From Anaerolineaceae bacterium (GTDB lineage: Bacteria; Chloroflexota; Anaerolineae; Aggregatilineales; Phototrophicaceae): DNA of 64,000 nt. Numbering within the stretch: the stretch's first letter is position 1; every line of letters begins with the position of its first letter. The translations under genes were made by a program, and so were the position numbers. Below, in pieces: positions 1-10,300 of this stretch. The notes under the pieces are model-generated. The model worked only from the letters and a program-made list of their open reading frames with translations, searched no databases and was not told the origin of the DNA. The stretch spans positions 1,006,779-1,070,778 of the forward strand of contig JACKCH010000010.1 of assembly GCA_020634115.1 (NCBI GenBank). The letters run 5' to 3'.

Positions 1-1677
1 TTGCTCAAACTAAACCAATATACAAGCAAGGTAGACTGGTCACAAGCAATCGCTATTTCGGCTGTGACACTGTTGGCGAGTGTTTTTTACTTTGTTTACC
101 TCATTTCATCCCGGCAGAATTTGAGTTCAGGCGCAGAGCAAATATGGAATTTCAGTATTCCAGCATTCTATATATTAGCTGGCTTGATATTGATTTCAAT
201 ACGCCAGGGAAGATTAAGTGTAGCCGAATATTTGCTACCGCTTCTCGTCTACATTGGTGCAGTCCTACAGAGTGTGCTGAATGGAATGGTGTATGCCGAT
301 GACGGGCTGTCTCTGGCGATTTTTATCCTGATCTCGGGTTTGGCCCGGCGTGAGCGTGGCGTCATAGTAGCCTTCGCTGTTGCCATTCTCAATCTGTTTA
401 TCGGCATAGCGCTGCGTCCCAGCCTGGAGTTGTCCGCAGCCAGTGGTACGAATGCGATTCAAGACATAATAAATATCGTGATCGAATTGGCCGCGATAAG
501 TATCTTGGTGGCCGGATTACTGCGTATGGCCTGGCTCAGTCGTGAGGAAGGTGAAGCCAGTATTCAAAGAAAACGGGCAGTGATGGCGGAGATTACAACC
601 AAGATCACCCAGCAGATTTCCCACCAGCTTTCCTTACAGGAGACGATGGATAATGCAGTGGAGTTGATTACCACGAATTTCGCGGACATCTATCATGCTC
701 AGGTCTTTTTGCTGAACGAAACTGGTACGCAGGCGGAACTGCTTGCCAGCACCGGGGAAGTTGGTAAGCTGCTTAAACAGCGCCGCCATAACCTGAAAGT
801 TGGCGGACGTAGCGTGATTGGGCAGGTTACAGGGGATCAGGGAGTCGTAGTGGCTCATGCTGGCACGCCGGATAGCATCCATCGGTACAATGATCTGCTG
901 CCGAATACGGCAGTTGAGGCTGCTTTTCCTTTACAGATTGGCACGCGACTGATCGGCGCGCTGGACTTGCAAAGCCGGAATCCCAGCGCATTTAGCTCGG
1001 ATGACATTCCCGCTTTTCAAGGGCTAGCGGATCATCTGGCGATTGCGATTGATAACGCCCGCCTCTTTGACGAGGCAGAAGAAACGATCCGCCAGAATCA
1101 ATATTTGATCGAACAGTCCCGTTCCAATACAGAAGAGGTACTGCGTCTGAACCGCCAATTGACCCGACAGATCTGGACCGACCACCTGCGTGGTAAGGCC
1201 CAGGACATGGCATTGGACATCAATTTCCAGGAAAACACCAGGGAGCAGGGCGGGGTGTGGACTCATACGCTGCGCGAGGCCGTCCAAGCGAACCACACGA
1301 TCCAGCAGCGGCAGGACGGGCAGCGGATTGTTGCCGTGCCGGTGCGTGTACGAGGTGAAGTCATCGGTGCGATGGAGTTTGAATTGGATGAAACCGGTAA
1401 CCTGACACCCGAAGATGTTCAGATGATTGAGGAAATCAGCGAACAGCTTGGTCTAGCGGCGGAAAATACACGCCTGTATGAGAATACACAACGTTCTGCC
1501 CAGCGTGAAGCTTTGGTGAATCAGATTGCTGCCCGTATTCAAGAAACGAACCAGGTTGAAGCCACACTAGCGACTGCTGCCCGCAGCCTGCAGGAAGTAT
1601 TAAAGGCACAAAAGATCACTATTCGCCTGGGGGCACCACCAGCTATCCATCCCAAGCAGGCAGGAGGTGGGAAATGA
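1..1677 (+). CDS. Membrane-anchored GAF sensor protein without output domain (start may lie upstream)
   Basis: About six hydrophobic helices occupy residues 14-178, forming an integral-membrane sensor of unknown ligand. A full GAF domain follows at about 200-360 (signature IYHAQVFLL, then LASTGEVG, SVIGQV and GALDLQS). A coiled coil leads to RLNRQLTRQIW near residue 385, then a shortened second GAF-like unit at about 400-500 and a conserved tail ending in ITIRLG. There is no histidine kinase, cyclase or HTH domain. The reading frame opens with TTG at base 1, so the true start could be that codon or lie outside the window. It overlaps the next gene by ATGA, so the two are translationally coupled. 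Ligand and partner are unknown; feeding the downstream kinase is an inference. Confidence 0.85.
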   Translation: MLKLNQYTSKVDWSQAIAISAVTLLASVFYFVYLISSRQNLSSGAEQIWNFSIPAFYILAGLILISIRQGRLSVAEYLLPLLVYIGAVLQSVLNGMVYADDGLSLAIFILISGLARRERGVIVAFAVAILNLFIGIALRPSLELSAASGTNAIQDIINIVIELAAISILVAGLLRMAWLSREEGEASIQRKRAVMAEITTKITQQISHQLSLQETMDNAVELITTNFADIYHAQVFLLNETGTQAELLASTGEVGKLLKQRRHNLKVGGRSVIGQVTGDQGVVVAHAGTPDSIHRYNDLLPNTAVEAAFPLQIGTRLIGALDLQSRNPSAFSSDDIPAFQGLADHLAIAIDNARLFDEAEETIRQNQYLIEQSRSNTEEVLRLNRQLTRQIWTDHLRGKAQDMALDINFQENTREQGGVWTHTLREAVQANHTIQQRQDGQRIVAVPVRVRGEVIGAMEFELDETGNLTPEDVQMIEEISEQLGLAAENTRLYENTQRSAQREALVNQIAARIQETNQVEATLATAARSLQEVLKAQKITIRLGAPPAIHPKQAGGGK

Positions 1678-3290
1678 CCGCTCTTTCTACATCACCAACG
1701 CCCCCACACTTGAGTACGCTCGATCAGTTGCGCCGCCGCTATCTGGTGGTGTTGGCGTGGTTCTGGGTACTCAGTGCCCTGGTCGGGGTCATTATCGAAG
1801 TGACTAATGAAGGTATAGCTCCGTTCGCGATCATAGTCACAGTGATCGTACTAGTGATTAACCTGTTTGTGCTGTGGCTGATCCAGAACAACCACTTCAC
1901 TGGTGCGGTTACATTATTTCTCATTACCCTGGTTCCCACTGTTTTGTCTTCGCCGGATGCCCTGGTTCTGACCGGGACATTGGCTGTACTCTCGGCTGCT
2001 GTACTCGGCAATCGCTGGACTTTTCTTCTGATTTACCTCGTCACAATCGGGCGCATTGTCTTTCTAATACTCGAGTATGTCAACCAGCATATCAATGGCA
2101 TGAATATTGAAGCATTGAATTCGATGCTTCTCTTGCTGGTCGTGGGTCTTGTAGGTATTGCTGTCCGTGTCTTTGTTGAGGCGGCCAACCGTGCCACTCG
2201 AGAGGCGCATCGCACTACTCAACTCCTGACTGATACAGCCAGTATCGGCCAGGAGTTGGCGCAGATTCTCCAGTTAGATGAATTGCTGCCCCAGGCGGTT
2301 GAACTCATACGACAGCGTTTTGCTTTCTATCATGTTCAGGTTTTTCTGGTGGATGATCTGTACGAATATGCGAATCTGGCTGCAAGTACCGGGGCGGTGG
2401 GGCGTGAACTCCTGGCCCGCCATCATCGTCTGGCTGTTGGCTCACAAAGCGTGATCGGCCAGACCACCAAAGAGAAACGCCCAGTCATCGCCCGCTATAC
2501 CGATGCGGTTTATTATAGTAACGAACTCCTGCCGGATACACGCTCGGAACTGTCGCTGCCGATTATGGATGGCGAGCGGGTGGTGGGTGCATTGGACGTG
2601 CAGAGTCGGGATGTACAGGCTTTCCAGACGGAGGATATCCAGGCGTTGCAGGCCCTTGCTAACCTGTTAGCCACTTCGATCCGTAATGCCCGTTTATTTG
2701 CAGAACAATCCCAGATCGCAGAAGAAACAAAGCGGATGTTCCTTGAATCGGAAACGAATCTGCGCGAAATCCAGCGACTAAACCGGCAGGCAACCCGCCA
2801 AGGATGGCAGGATTACTGGCGCGAGCGTCGCATGGTCAACGGTCTGACACTCGATAATCAGCAGCTTATCCCGAATGCTGAATGGAGCGAAAATCAGATC
2901 AAGGCAGCGCGTACTCGGCGCCCCGTACAATCGGGGGATACTGTTTCCGCGCCAATCATGCTGGGTAACGAAGTGATCGGCGCGTTGGAAGTGGAGGCAG
3001 GCGGCGATATGCCGGAGAGCGAGGCCATGGAAATTGTCAACGCAGTGGCCCAGCGCTTGGCACTCAGTTTGGATAAATCCCGTCTGTTTGAGGAGTCGCA
3101 GGACATTGCCGCTCAAGAGCAGCGCATTAATGAGATTTCCACGCATTACCAGGCGGTTGCTAACGTAGACGACCTGCTTCGGATTACGCTGACTGAACTC
3201 AGCCAATCATTAGGGGCTAAACGCGGCGCGATTCGACTTGGCGGGCAGCATCCGGACCATCAAAACGGAAACGGGAGCAGTGGCACATGA
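1674..3290 (+). CDS. Membrane-anchored GAF sensor protein, second of four
   Basis: Same architecture as the preceding gene. Five or six hydrophobic helices lie in residues 23-175. A GAF domain at about 185-340 carries FYHVQVFLV, LAASTGAVG, SVIGQT and GALDVQS. The conserved linker RLNRQATRQGWQDYWRERR follows, then a shortened GAF-like unit and a tail ending GAIRLG. No output domain is visible. Its ATG overlaps the previous stop in ATGA, and its own stop overlaps the next ATG the same way, so the proteins are probably made in fixed ratio. The membrane part differs in sequence from its neighbours while the cytoplasmic part is well conserved, as expected for sensors with different inputs and a common partner (inference). 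Confidence 0.88.
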   Translation: MTALSTSPTPPHLSTLDQLRRRYLVVLAWFWVLSALVGVIIEVTNEGIAPFAIIVTVIVLVINLFVLWLIQNNHFTGAVTLFLITLVPTVLSSPDALVLTGTLAVLSAAVLGNRWTFLLIYLVTIGRIVFLILEYVNQHINGMNIEALNSMLLLLVVGLVGIAVRVFVEAANRATREAHRTTQLLTDTASIGQELAQILQLDELLPQAVELIRQRFAFYHVQVFLVDDLYEYANLAASTGAVGRELLARHHRLAVGSQSVIGQTTKEKRPVIARYTDAVYYSNELLPDTRSELSLPIMDGERVVGALDVQSRDVQAFQTEDIQALQALANLLATSIRNARLFAEQSQIAEETKRMFLESETNLREIQRLNRQATRQGWQDYWRERRMVNGLTLDNQQLIPNAEWSENQIKAARTRRPVQSGDTVSAPIMLGNEVIGALEVEAGGDMPESEAMEIVNAVAQRLALSLDKSRLFEESQDIAAQEQRINEISTHYQAVANVDDLLRITLTELSQSLGAKRGAIRLGGQHPDHQNGNGSSGT

Positions 3291-4984
3291 TTCAGGATGC
3301 CATTAATTTTATCTTTGCCGTTCGTTACCCCTATACCAGCCGTATTGATCGGCAGCGTGCGCGGATTCTGTTGTTATTTGCCCTGATGGGGATGGTCGCT
3401 ATCCTTGGGTGGTTGGTTTTCATTATCCTGCCCGCGCTGTTTTCAGGTTCATCCGATTTTACTAGTACCGCCATTGTGCTTGCTTTACTCGCGCCGCTTG
3501 TGATGCACTTTATCTACCGCTTTATTCAGCGGGGGCGTCTAAACACGGCGGTCCGTATCTTACTGATTCTGATACTTGGGTGGACCATCTTGACGGCACG
3601 GAATGGCCTGGGGAGCAGCCAAGCGATTCTTTATGTTCTGCCGATTGTAGTAGCGGGTATTTTTCTGCCCCGGCGTGACCAGGTCATGGTTGTGGTGACC
3701 CAGGTTCTGATTATAGGTGGTGGTGCATTTATCCAAAGTCAGTCAACAGCAGTTGAGCGCATTGTCCCTGCTGAAACATTGATGTTTGATCTGGCGATCA
3801 TACTGACTGTTATGCTCATCATGTTCATACTGTTGATTATGTTTTCCCGGACACTTGGGCAGGCCGAACATGATCAACAAGAGAATATTGAACGCTTGAG
3901 TAATATTGCCTCGTTCATGAGTCACTTACCATTAGGCATGGACGAGCGTTCCGCGCTCAATCATGTTGTTTCCCTTATTCATCAGCAGTTTCCATTAGTG
4001 GCAGCGCGTATTTATCTGCGCGATATGGTCGGGAATCTAGTGTTGAGCAGTGGTGGGGAATTGGGGCAACCTGTTTTGAGTGGTGAGGAAATGATTAAGC
4101 TGACAGATGCGAACGTTATCAGCGAGGCGGCACGTCTGCGTGAGCCGCGCTCGATTATGCGTCGTGAACGTCTGGACGTTCGGAGTCACCGTTTGCGTCC
4201 CAGTTCGAACATCGGTCTGGCTATTCCGATTGTAACCACCGACGAGGACGTGTTGGGTGTGATAGACCTGCAAAGTATTCAGACAGACCCGTTTAGTGAT
4301 GATGAAATACAAATGCTGGTGACGCTCTCTAATATGGTTGGTGCTCTGCTCATGTGGCTGCGGGCGAACCAGAACCTAGCCCAGGTTGGGATGGAGCGCG
4401 ATGCTAACTTAGAACGATTGCAAGCCCGCCTGTCGGAGTACGAAGAACGCGAACGCCATACATCCAATGTATGGGGAACCTACTTACAGGAGCGCGGCGC
4501 GGCTTTAATTGGCTTTAACCTGGTGGAAGGTCAGAATCCAGAGCTTATTCCGGCTAATGATCTACCGGAAGCGCTGCGCCCGGCCTGGGAACAAGGTGAA
4601 ATCCAGGTCGAGATCGTAGGCAATGAACAGATCATCAGCGTGCCGATTCAATTTCGCGATACCACGTTGGGCGCGATGTCTTTCACTGTTCCTGTTGAAC
4701 AGGCGGTAAGCAAGCGACATCTGGAAATTGCTCAGACAGTCTCCCAACGTCTGGCGCTGGCGCTGGAAAATGCCCGCCTATTCGAACAAAGCCGGACTCA
4801 GGCGCAGCGTGAACGCGCCGCCAGTGAGTTTACGACTCTGCTAACCGGTGCCGGGGACGTTAAAACGGCTCTTAACCTGGCTGTGCAGAACTTTAATGAT
4901 TCCCTGGGTGCCATCCATACGCGCATTTATTTACAGCCTGAAGTGTTGACTGGCGCCGCGCAGTACGAGGACACTGTCAAATGA
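3287..4984 (+). CDS. Membrane-anchored GAF sensor protein, third of four
   Basis: About six hydrophobic helices lie in residues 25-185. A GAF-like domain follows at about 205-360, more divergent than in its neighbours: it keeps ARIYLRD, GLAIPIV and GVIDLQS but lacks the ASTGE segment. A charged coiled coil (ERLQARLSEYEERE) replaces the RLNRQ linker, though the NVWGTYLQER tryptophan motif is retained. A shortened GAF-like unit and a tail ending TRIYLQPE complete the protein. It is ATGA-coupled on both sides. No catalytic domain is present. The partner and signal cannot be read from sequence. Confidence 0.86.
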   Translation: MIQDAINFIFAVRYPYTSRIDRQRARILLLFALMGMVAILGWLVFIILPALFSGSSDFTSTAIVLALLAPLVMHFIYRFIQRGRLNTAVRILLILILGWTILTARNGLGSSQAILYVLPIVVAGIFLPRRDQVMVVVTQVLIIGGGAFIQSQSTAVERIVPAETLMFDLAIILTVMLIMFILLIMFSRTLGQAEHDQQENIERLSNIASFMSHLPLGMDERSALNHVVSLIHQQFPLVAARIYLRDMVGNLVLSSGGELGQPVLSGEEMIKLTDANVISEAARLREPRSIMRRERLDVRSHRLRPSSNIGLAIPIVTTDEDVLGVIDLQSIQTDPFSDDEIQMLVTLSNMVGALLMWLRANQNLAQVGMERDANLERLQARLSEYEERERHTSNVWGTYLQERGAALIGFNLVEGQNPELIPANDLPEALRPAWEQGEIQVEIVGNEQIISVPIQFRDTTLGAMSFTVPVEQAVSKRHLEIAQTVSQRLALALENARLFEQSRTQAQRERAASEFTTLLTGAGDVKTALNLAVQNFNDSLGAIHTRIYLQPEVLTGAAQYEDTVK

Positions 4985-7233
4985 GAGCCTTTATCCGCCT
5001 CTTTGATTTTTCTTCATGGCCGATCTGGGCCAAGTTATCAGCTGGTTTCCTGTTGGCGATTGTTTTGCCGGTGAGTGTGGTCGTCTTTATTGCCGGAAGC
5101 CGGATGCTAAGTCTATCCGGCCAGAGTCTCCGCATTTATATGAATGAAAACGGTGAGCGTCAGCGCCTGAACATTCAGGCAGCTCTGGATCGCGCCCAGA
5201 GTGATATTGAAAAATTCGCCACTAATCCCGATAACACCAACCAGATCATCGGACTGCTATTGAGCAACGTACAAACCAATCCGCCGCTGCCTTTGAGCGG
5301 TGCCAGTGCGACTCAGGTCGCTGATTTGCTCCGAAACGAGTTGTTTGGCCCTGCAGGGAACCTGTTTGACACGGTGTTGGTGCTAAACCGCCAGGGGATT
5401 GTAGTCTCTGCTGCATCTGAGACGAATTTGGTAAGTACGCTATTTGGCCGTGATGATTCCGACACACCGGCTTTTACCGAGGCGATCAATATGCGTGATT
5501 TAAATCAGGCGGTGACGCTCTCTCGTTCACCCCTGGTTTCTGTGCACATCACGCAGGCCATTCGTTGGCGTGACGGGACTGTATTGGGCTTCATAGTCGC
5601 GGCATTGAGCAACGAGCAGGTCTTTTACAATCAGTTGGCTTTTGCCAGCGATTCTTACCCGGCCTACAGTTTTCTTGTGGGCGGTATTGAGCATGAGTAT
5701 ATCTTTAGCCCAGCAGTTGGATTGGTGGAGGCGCGCCAATCGGTGCAGGATTCTCCGGTAGTAGCGCTGGCCCTGGAAGGCGAAACCGGTTTAATCAACT
5801 ATACGATGCCCGATAATCAGGAGATACTCACTTATTATGGGGCTATTTATGACCCGGCACAACCGGATACAGTTTTGCTGGCGTTGGTCAGTGAGGTGTC
5901 TGCCGCAGTTCAGGTCAATACCGTGCTGAACTACTTTGCCGGGGCGCGCACTTTCGCCCTAGTTGTCGGGCCGGTGGTACTGTTGTTCCTGTTGGTCATT
6001 TTGTTCAATCAAACGATTACGCTGCCTCTGCTTGGCCTGCGTAGTGCGATTCAGGCTATGGCACGTCGTGACTATGACCAGCCTGTACAGGCGACGCAGC
6101 GACAGGACGAAATCGGCACATTGAACGCCGCATTTGTGGATATGCGCCAGCAGGTGCGTGGTCAGATCAATGTGCTGGAAACGCGAATCGCTGCGCAAAG
6201 TCGCGATATCGCCACCACCCAGGAAATCAGTCGTTTTGCAGCATCGCAGCGTGATCTGCAAGTATTGCTGGATAAAGTGGTTGATCTGATTGTCGAGCGG
6301 TTTTCCAGTATTTATCATGCTCAGATATTCCTGTTGGATGAAGTTGGTGAATACGCTGTGCTGCGGGCGAGTACCGGGGAACCAGGGCGGGAACTCCTGT
6401 CACGCGGCCATAAACTGGCTGTGGGCAGTCTCAGTGTAATTGGGCGGGTGGTTGAGCAAGGACGTATTATTGTCGCTCGTGACACCGCTACCAGCGAGGT
6501 ACACCGCCGCAATGAGTTTTTGCCGGATACGCGCTCTGAATTGGCGATCCCACTGCTATTGGGTGGGGCGATTATCGGCGCGCTAGATGTTCAGAGCCGC
6601 CGCCCAGACGTATTTGAGCCGGACGAAATCAGTGTGCTACAAACGATGGCCGACCAGATTACAGTGGTGATTGACAATGCCCGATTGTACCAGGATACAC
6701 TGCGTGTTCGGGAAGAAATCCAGCAGGCTAACCGGGAAGCTACTCTGCGAGCTTGGCGTGAGTTCATGTATGAGCAGCGTTACCGTGAACTGGTGAGTGA
6801 GGCTGGGGTCAATACTGGAAGTGATTTAACGGACCTTCGTCATCGGGCGCTTCAGAACGGGCGCATCACTATTGGTGAGGTGACGGCTCGTGGTACGATT
6901 CCGGTAGCCGTGCCGATTCAACTGCGCGGGACGACGCTGGGGGCGGTGGAATGGGAATTGCCCGCCGGCGAATTGAATGAAACCAAGCTGCAACTGGCAC
7001 AGGAACTCGCCAACCGGATGGCGATCGGGTTGGATAGTACCCGACTGTTTGAAGAGAGCCAACGTGCGACTGAACGTGAGCGTATCGTGAACAGCATCGC
7101 CGCCAAACTGACCCCACAGACTGCAATTGAGGATATTCTGGAAACGGCAGTTCGAGAAATCGGCGAAGCATTGCATTTGCCGCATGTGAGTATCCGGTTA
7201 CATGGTGAGCAGAAAAACGGTCATGATCGCTAG
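4981..7233 (+). CDS. dCache-like/HAMP/GAF sensor protein, fourth of the coupled set
   Basis: Topology is that of a chemoreceptor-like sensor: one helix at about 13-36, an extracytoplasmic region of roughly 285 residues that looks like a Cache domain, a second helix near 325-343 and a HAMP segment at about 345-395. A coiled coil leads to a GAF domain at about 415-570 (IYHAQIFLL, LRASTGEPG, GALDVQS), then the conserved linker and shortened GAF-like unit seen in the three preceding proteins, ending VSIRLHGEQ. No kinase, cyclase or methyl-accepting domain is present. It is coupled by ATGA to the preceding gene. A 165-base gap separates it from the giant kinase, which shares the dCache/HAMP/GAF order. 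Confidence 0.87.
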   Translation: MRAFIRLFDFSSWPIWAKLSAGFLLAIVLPVSVVVFIAGSRMLSLSGQSLRIYMNENGERQRLNIQAALDRAQSDIEKFATNPDNTNQIIGLLLSNVQTNPPLPLSGASATQVADLLRNELFGPAGNLFDTVLVLNRQGIVVSAASETNLVSTLFGRDDSDTPAFTEAINMRDLNQAVTLSRSPLVSVHITQAIRWRDGTVLGFIVAALSNEQVFYNQLAFASDSYPAYSFLVGGIEHEYIFSPAVGLVEARQSVQDSPVVALALEGETGLINYTMPDNQEILTYYGAIYDPAQPDTVLLALVSEVSAAVQVNTVLNYFAGARTFALVVGPVVLLFLLVILFNQTITLPLLGLRSAIQAMARRDYDQPVQATQRQDEIGTLNAAFVDMRQQVRGQINVLETRIAAQSRDIATTQEISRFAASQRDLQVLLDKVVDLIVERFSSIYHAQIFLLDEVGEYAVLRASTGEPGRELLSRGHKLAVGSLSVIGRVVEQGRIIVARDTATSEVHRRNEFLPDTRSELAIPLLLGGAIIGALDVQSRRPDVFEPDEISVLQTMADQITVVIDNARLYQDTLRVREEIQQANREATLRAWREFMYEQRYRELVSEAGVNTGSDLTDLRHRALQNGRITIGEVTARGTIPVAVPIQLRGTTLGAVEWELPAGELNETKLQLAQELANRMAIGLDSTRLFEESQRATERERIVNSIAAKLTPQTAIEDILETAVREIGEALHLPHVSIRLHGEQKNGHDR

Positions 7234-7262
7234 ATGTTCTGCTCTATACCTGTGTTTTCCCG

Positions 7263-7281
7263 TAGGGGAGGGATACCCCTA
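7263..7281. repeat. Short palindrome TAGGGG/CCCCTA
   Basis: TAGGGG and CCCCTA are separated by 7 bases in the gap after the fourth sensor gene. No T-run follows, so it is not a classic terminator. It resembles the dispersed GTAGGGGCG/CGCCCCTAC palindromes elsewhere in the window. Confidence 0.4.
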
Positions 7282-7337
7282 TGATAAATCAACAACAGTT
7301 TATCTGTGATTCGCTCGAGCAAGGGACTTATAGCCTC

Positions 7338-7367
7338 TTGTTCATGTCAGATATAAGACTATACATT
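7338..7367 (+). promoter_or_regulatory. Possible sigma-70-type promoter before the giant kinase
   Basis: TTGTTC at 7338-7343 and TACATT at 7362-7367 have an 18-base spacer and lie about 30 bases before the GTG start. Both hexamers are imperfect. The call rests mainly on this being the only sizeable gap in the signalling block. Confidence 0.3.
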
Positions 7368-7398
7368 ATGAGTAGCGAGTAGAGAGTAACCGCTCAGG

Positions 7399-10300
7399 GT
7401 GGATATAGTGCAGAATATAACATCCCAATCCCACAAGACGCTTTCGGTACATCGCCAGATCATGACCCGTGTGACAGCGGTAGTCATAGTGGTGTTCGGG
7501 CTGCTGTTGGTATTGTCACTGGCGTTGATTTTGAATCGCTCTAACAACCTTTCCAGTGGTCTTGAAGCCGAACTCATCTTGCGGGAAAACCAGATCAACC
7601 AGTTTGTCAGCGAATCTATTCGGGAAGCCCAACAGGTTGCTTCGTCGAATGCGCTGCAAATGTTTGCGGATGGCGCATATGATATTCGCAGTATACAGGA
7701 CTCTGAAATTGCCCCGGCTTCCCTGCGGTCAGCGCAGGATGCCTCACTGCTGAGTTTTCTGGATGTCTTCAATGACTTTCCCGGCAGGTATCTGGAAATG
7801 CGGTATATCACCCAATCTACTTATTCAGTCTGGACTGAAATCACGGTTCAGGGTGGAATTACGCAGACAAATACCGATTTTCAATTCGGTGCGAAAGCGA
7901 ATGACCCGGTCATCGACTCGGTCATGAAATCTAGTGGCGATATATTGATCTCATCTGTTGAACTATCGCAGGATGTGTCCGGCACGTATCGCCCGGTAAT
8001 CTGGATGTATGCCCCCGTTTTTCACCCGGAAAATCCTGCTGTTATCCTGGGGGTTATTGAGATTAAGATGCGGGCGCTTCCGCTGCTGGAAATCGTGACC
8101 GGTGCCACTGAAGGGATGGTGAGTGAGGTTGCCAGCGAACGGTGGTTGTTAGTCAATAATCAAGGGCAATATCTGGCGGATAGCGCCAACGCGAATATTT
8201 TCTTGCAAAGCCTTAATCCGGCACGGCCAATTGGCCTGGCCGATAATGACCCTGATCTGGTCGACATCTGGCAAAGTGACCGGGCGACTCCTGTAACTAC
8301 GCTTGGTAGTCAGCTTGTTTCCACACGCCTGATTACGGAGGGTAATTCGGCGGATATGCCCTGGCATTTATTTCTGGTGGTTGACCAGGGACAACTGCCC
8401 GGGTCACGTGGGCTGCTGCTGGCGCTGGCGGTCGCTGCCACAATTGCCGGAGCGGGAGCAACCCTTTGGGTAACGAATCGCACCCTGCTGCAGCGGTTGC
8501 AACCGCTGGAAACCGCGAGTGTGATGGCAGCCAAGTTAGCATCCGGCAATATCTATGACACCCTACCACCCACTAAAAGCAAGAATGCGCTGGGACAGCT
8601 ATTAGAAGCGTTTGAGTATATCTCAGTGCGGATGCAGGACTTAACTGCGGATATTGAGGACCAGGGCGCCCAAACCATCCACACGCTCGAAATGGCTGCG
8701 CAAATCAGCCAGCGGGCTGCGGCGCTCACTGATGTGGATTTATTACTTCAAGAGATGGTGAACTGGATATGCAGCCAGTTTGGATATTACCATGCTCAGG
8801 TATACCTGCTGGATAACGTAGGGCTTCAGGCTGATCTGCACCACAGTCACGGGACCATTGGCGAGCAATTGTTGCGTGAGAATCTTATTGTCACGGTGGG
8901 CTCTGATTCTGCTGTGGGGATTGTTGCCAGAGATGGTGAAACGCTGGCCTTATCTCATCTGGACGGGTCTTTATCCATAACCGGATTACCCACTTTGCTT
9001 CAGAATACTCGGTCTGAACTGGTAGTGCCGCTGAAGTCCGGCGAAGTCGTGTATGGCGTTCTGGATATACACAGCATCGAAGGGACAATGGATCAGCGAA
9101 ATATCTATGCCCTGCAAATGCTGGCCGACCAAGCGGCAGCTGCCCTCAAGAATGCCCGTGAGCTGGCACAGACACAGAAACAACTGGAGCAAACGCAGCG
9201 CCTGAACCGCCAGTACACCCAGCAATCTTGGCAGGAAACCCGGGAAAAGCATGGTCTGAAGGATATCTATACTTATAATCTACGCGAAGTTCAGGAAGTG
9301 AGTTACCGTGAACGCGAAGAAAACGCGGCTTTGAGTTTGCCGATTTCCGTGCGAGGTGAAATCATCGGGACGATTGACGCCGCTCCGCCGGAAGGCCAGC
9401 CATTTACTGAAGGTGACGCCTTCTTGCTTGAGGCGGTTGCAAACCGCGTCGCCCTGGCGATTGAAGGCGCCCGTCTGTTTAATGAAACGCAATCCAGCCT
9501 GAATCTGACCCAGCAACTTTATGCCCTGAGCAGTAATCTGACCAAAGCCGTATCACTGGAAGATATTCTGCGCGCGATTATCGAATCGGTAGTGCAGGAT
9601 GCCAGCAGCGGCCAACTCTGGTTATTTGAAGAAGGGCTTGATTTTGAAGAGAGCTTTGATGATGAGGTGAATGAGGTTGGCTGGTTGGAGCTTAAGGCCA
9701 TCTGGTCGAAGCCGGATAGTGCGGAATTCCGCAAAAAGGATTTCCTCAACCTGCGTTTGCTCATGTCCTCATCGCCATTCTTGCAGACACTCCAGCGTGA
9801 CCGCGTCAAGCTGGTCAATGATACAGAGCATGACGCCCGTATCGATAGTCACCTTAAAGGACTGTTGCAGTTGCTCAGTGTCAGGGCTGTAGCAATTGTG
9901 CCATTCAGTACACGTGGTATTTGGCGCGGTATTATCATGATTGGTTTCCCACAGCCGCGTGAGTTCCCGCCCCAGGAAAGCCGGATTTACGCCGCACTGA
10001 TTGACCAGGGTGGTGTCACAATTGATAACCGGTTGCTGCATCAGGAGCAGGAACAGAACGTAGATGAACTCCAGCGGCTCTATGCGGCCAGCCGAAATAT
10101 CAACTCGGCGCAGAACGATCTCGATTTGGTGCGGGCTGTGGTGACCGCCTCGCGCGATTCGCGTACTAGTTTCATACTGAGTATGTTGGAAGGTCTGCTC
10201 GATCAGACCGGATGGCCGTCTGCCGCGCGAATCGTTGCCAGGGCAAATGGCGGTATCGTCACCGAAGACGACCAGGTATATTCGCTGGTCGTGCCACCGG

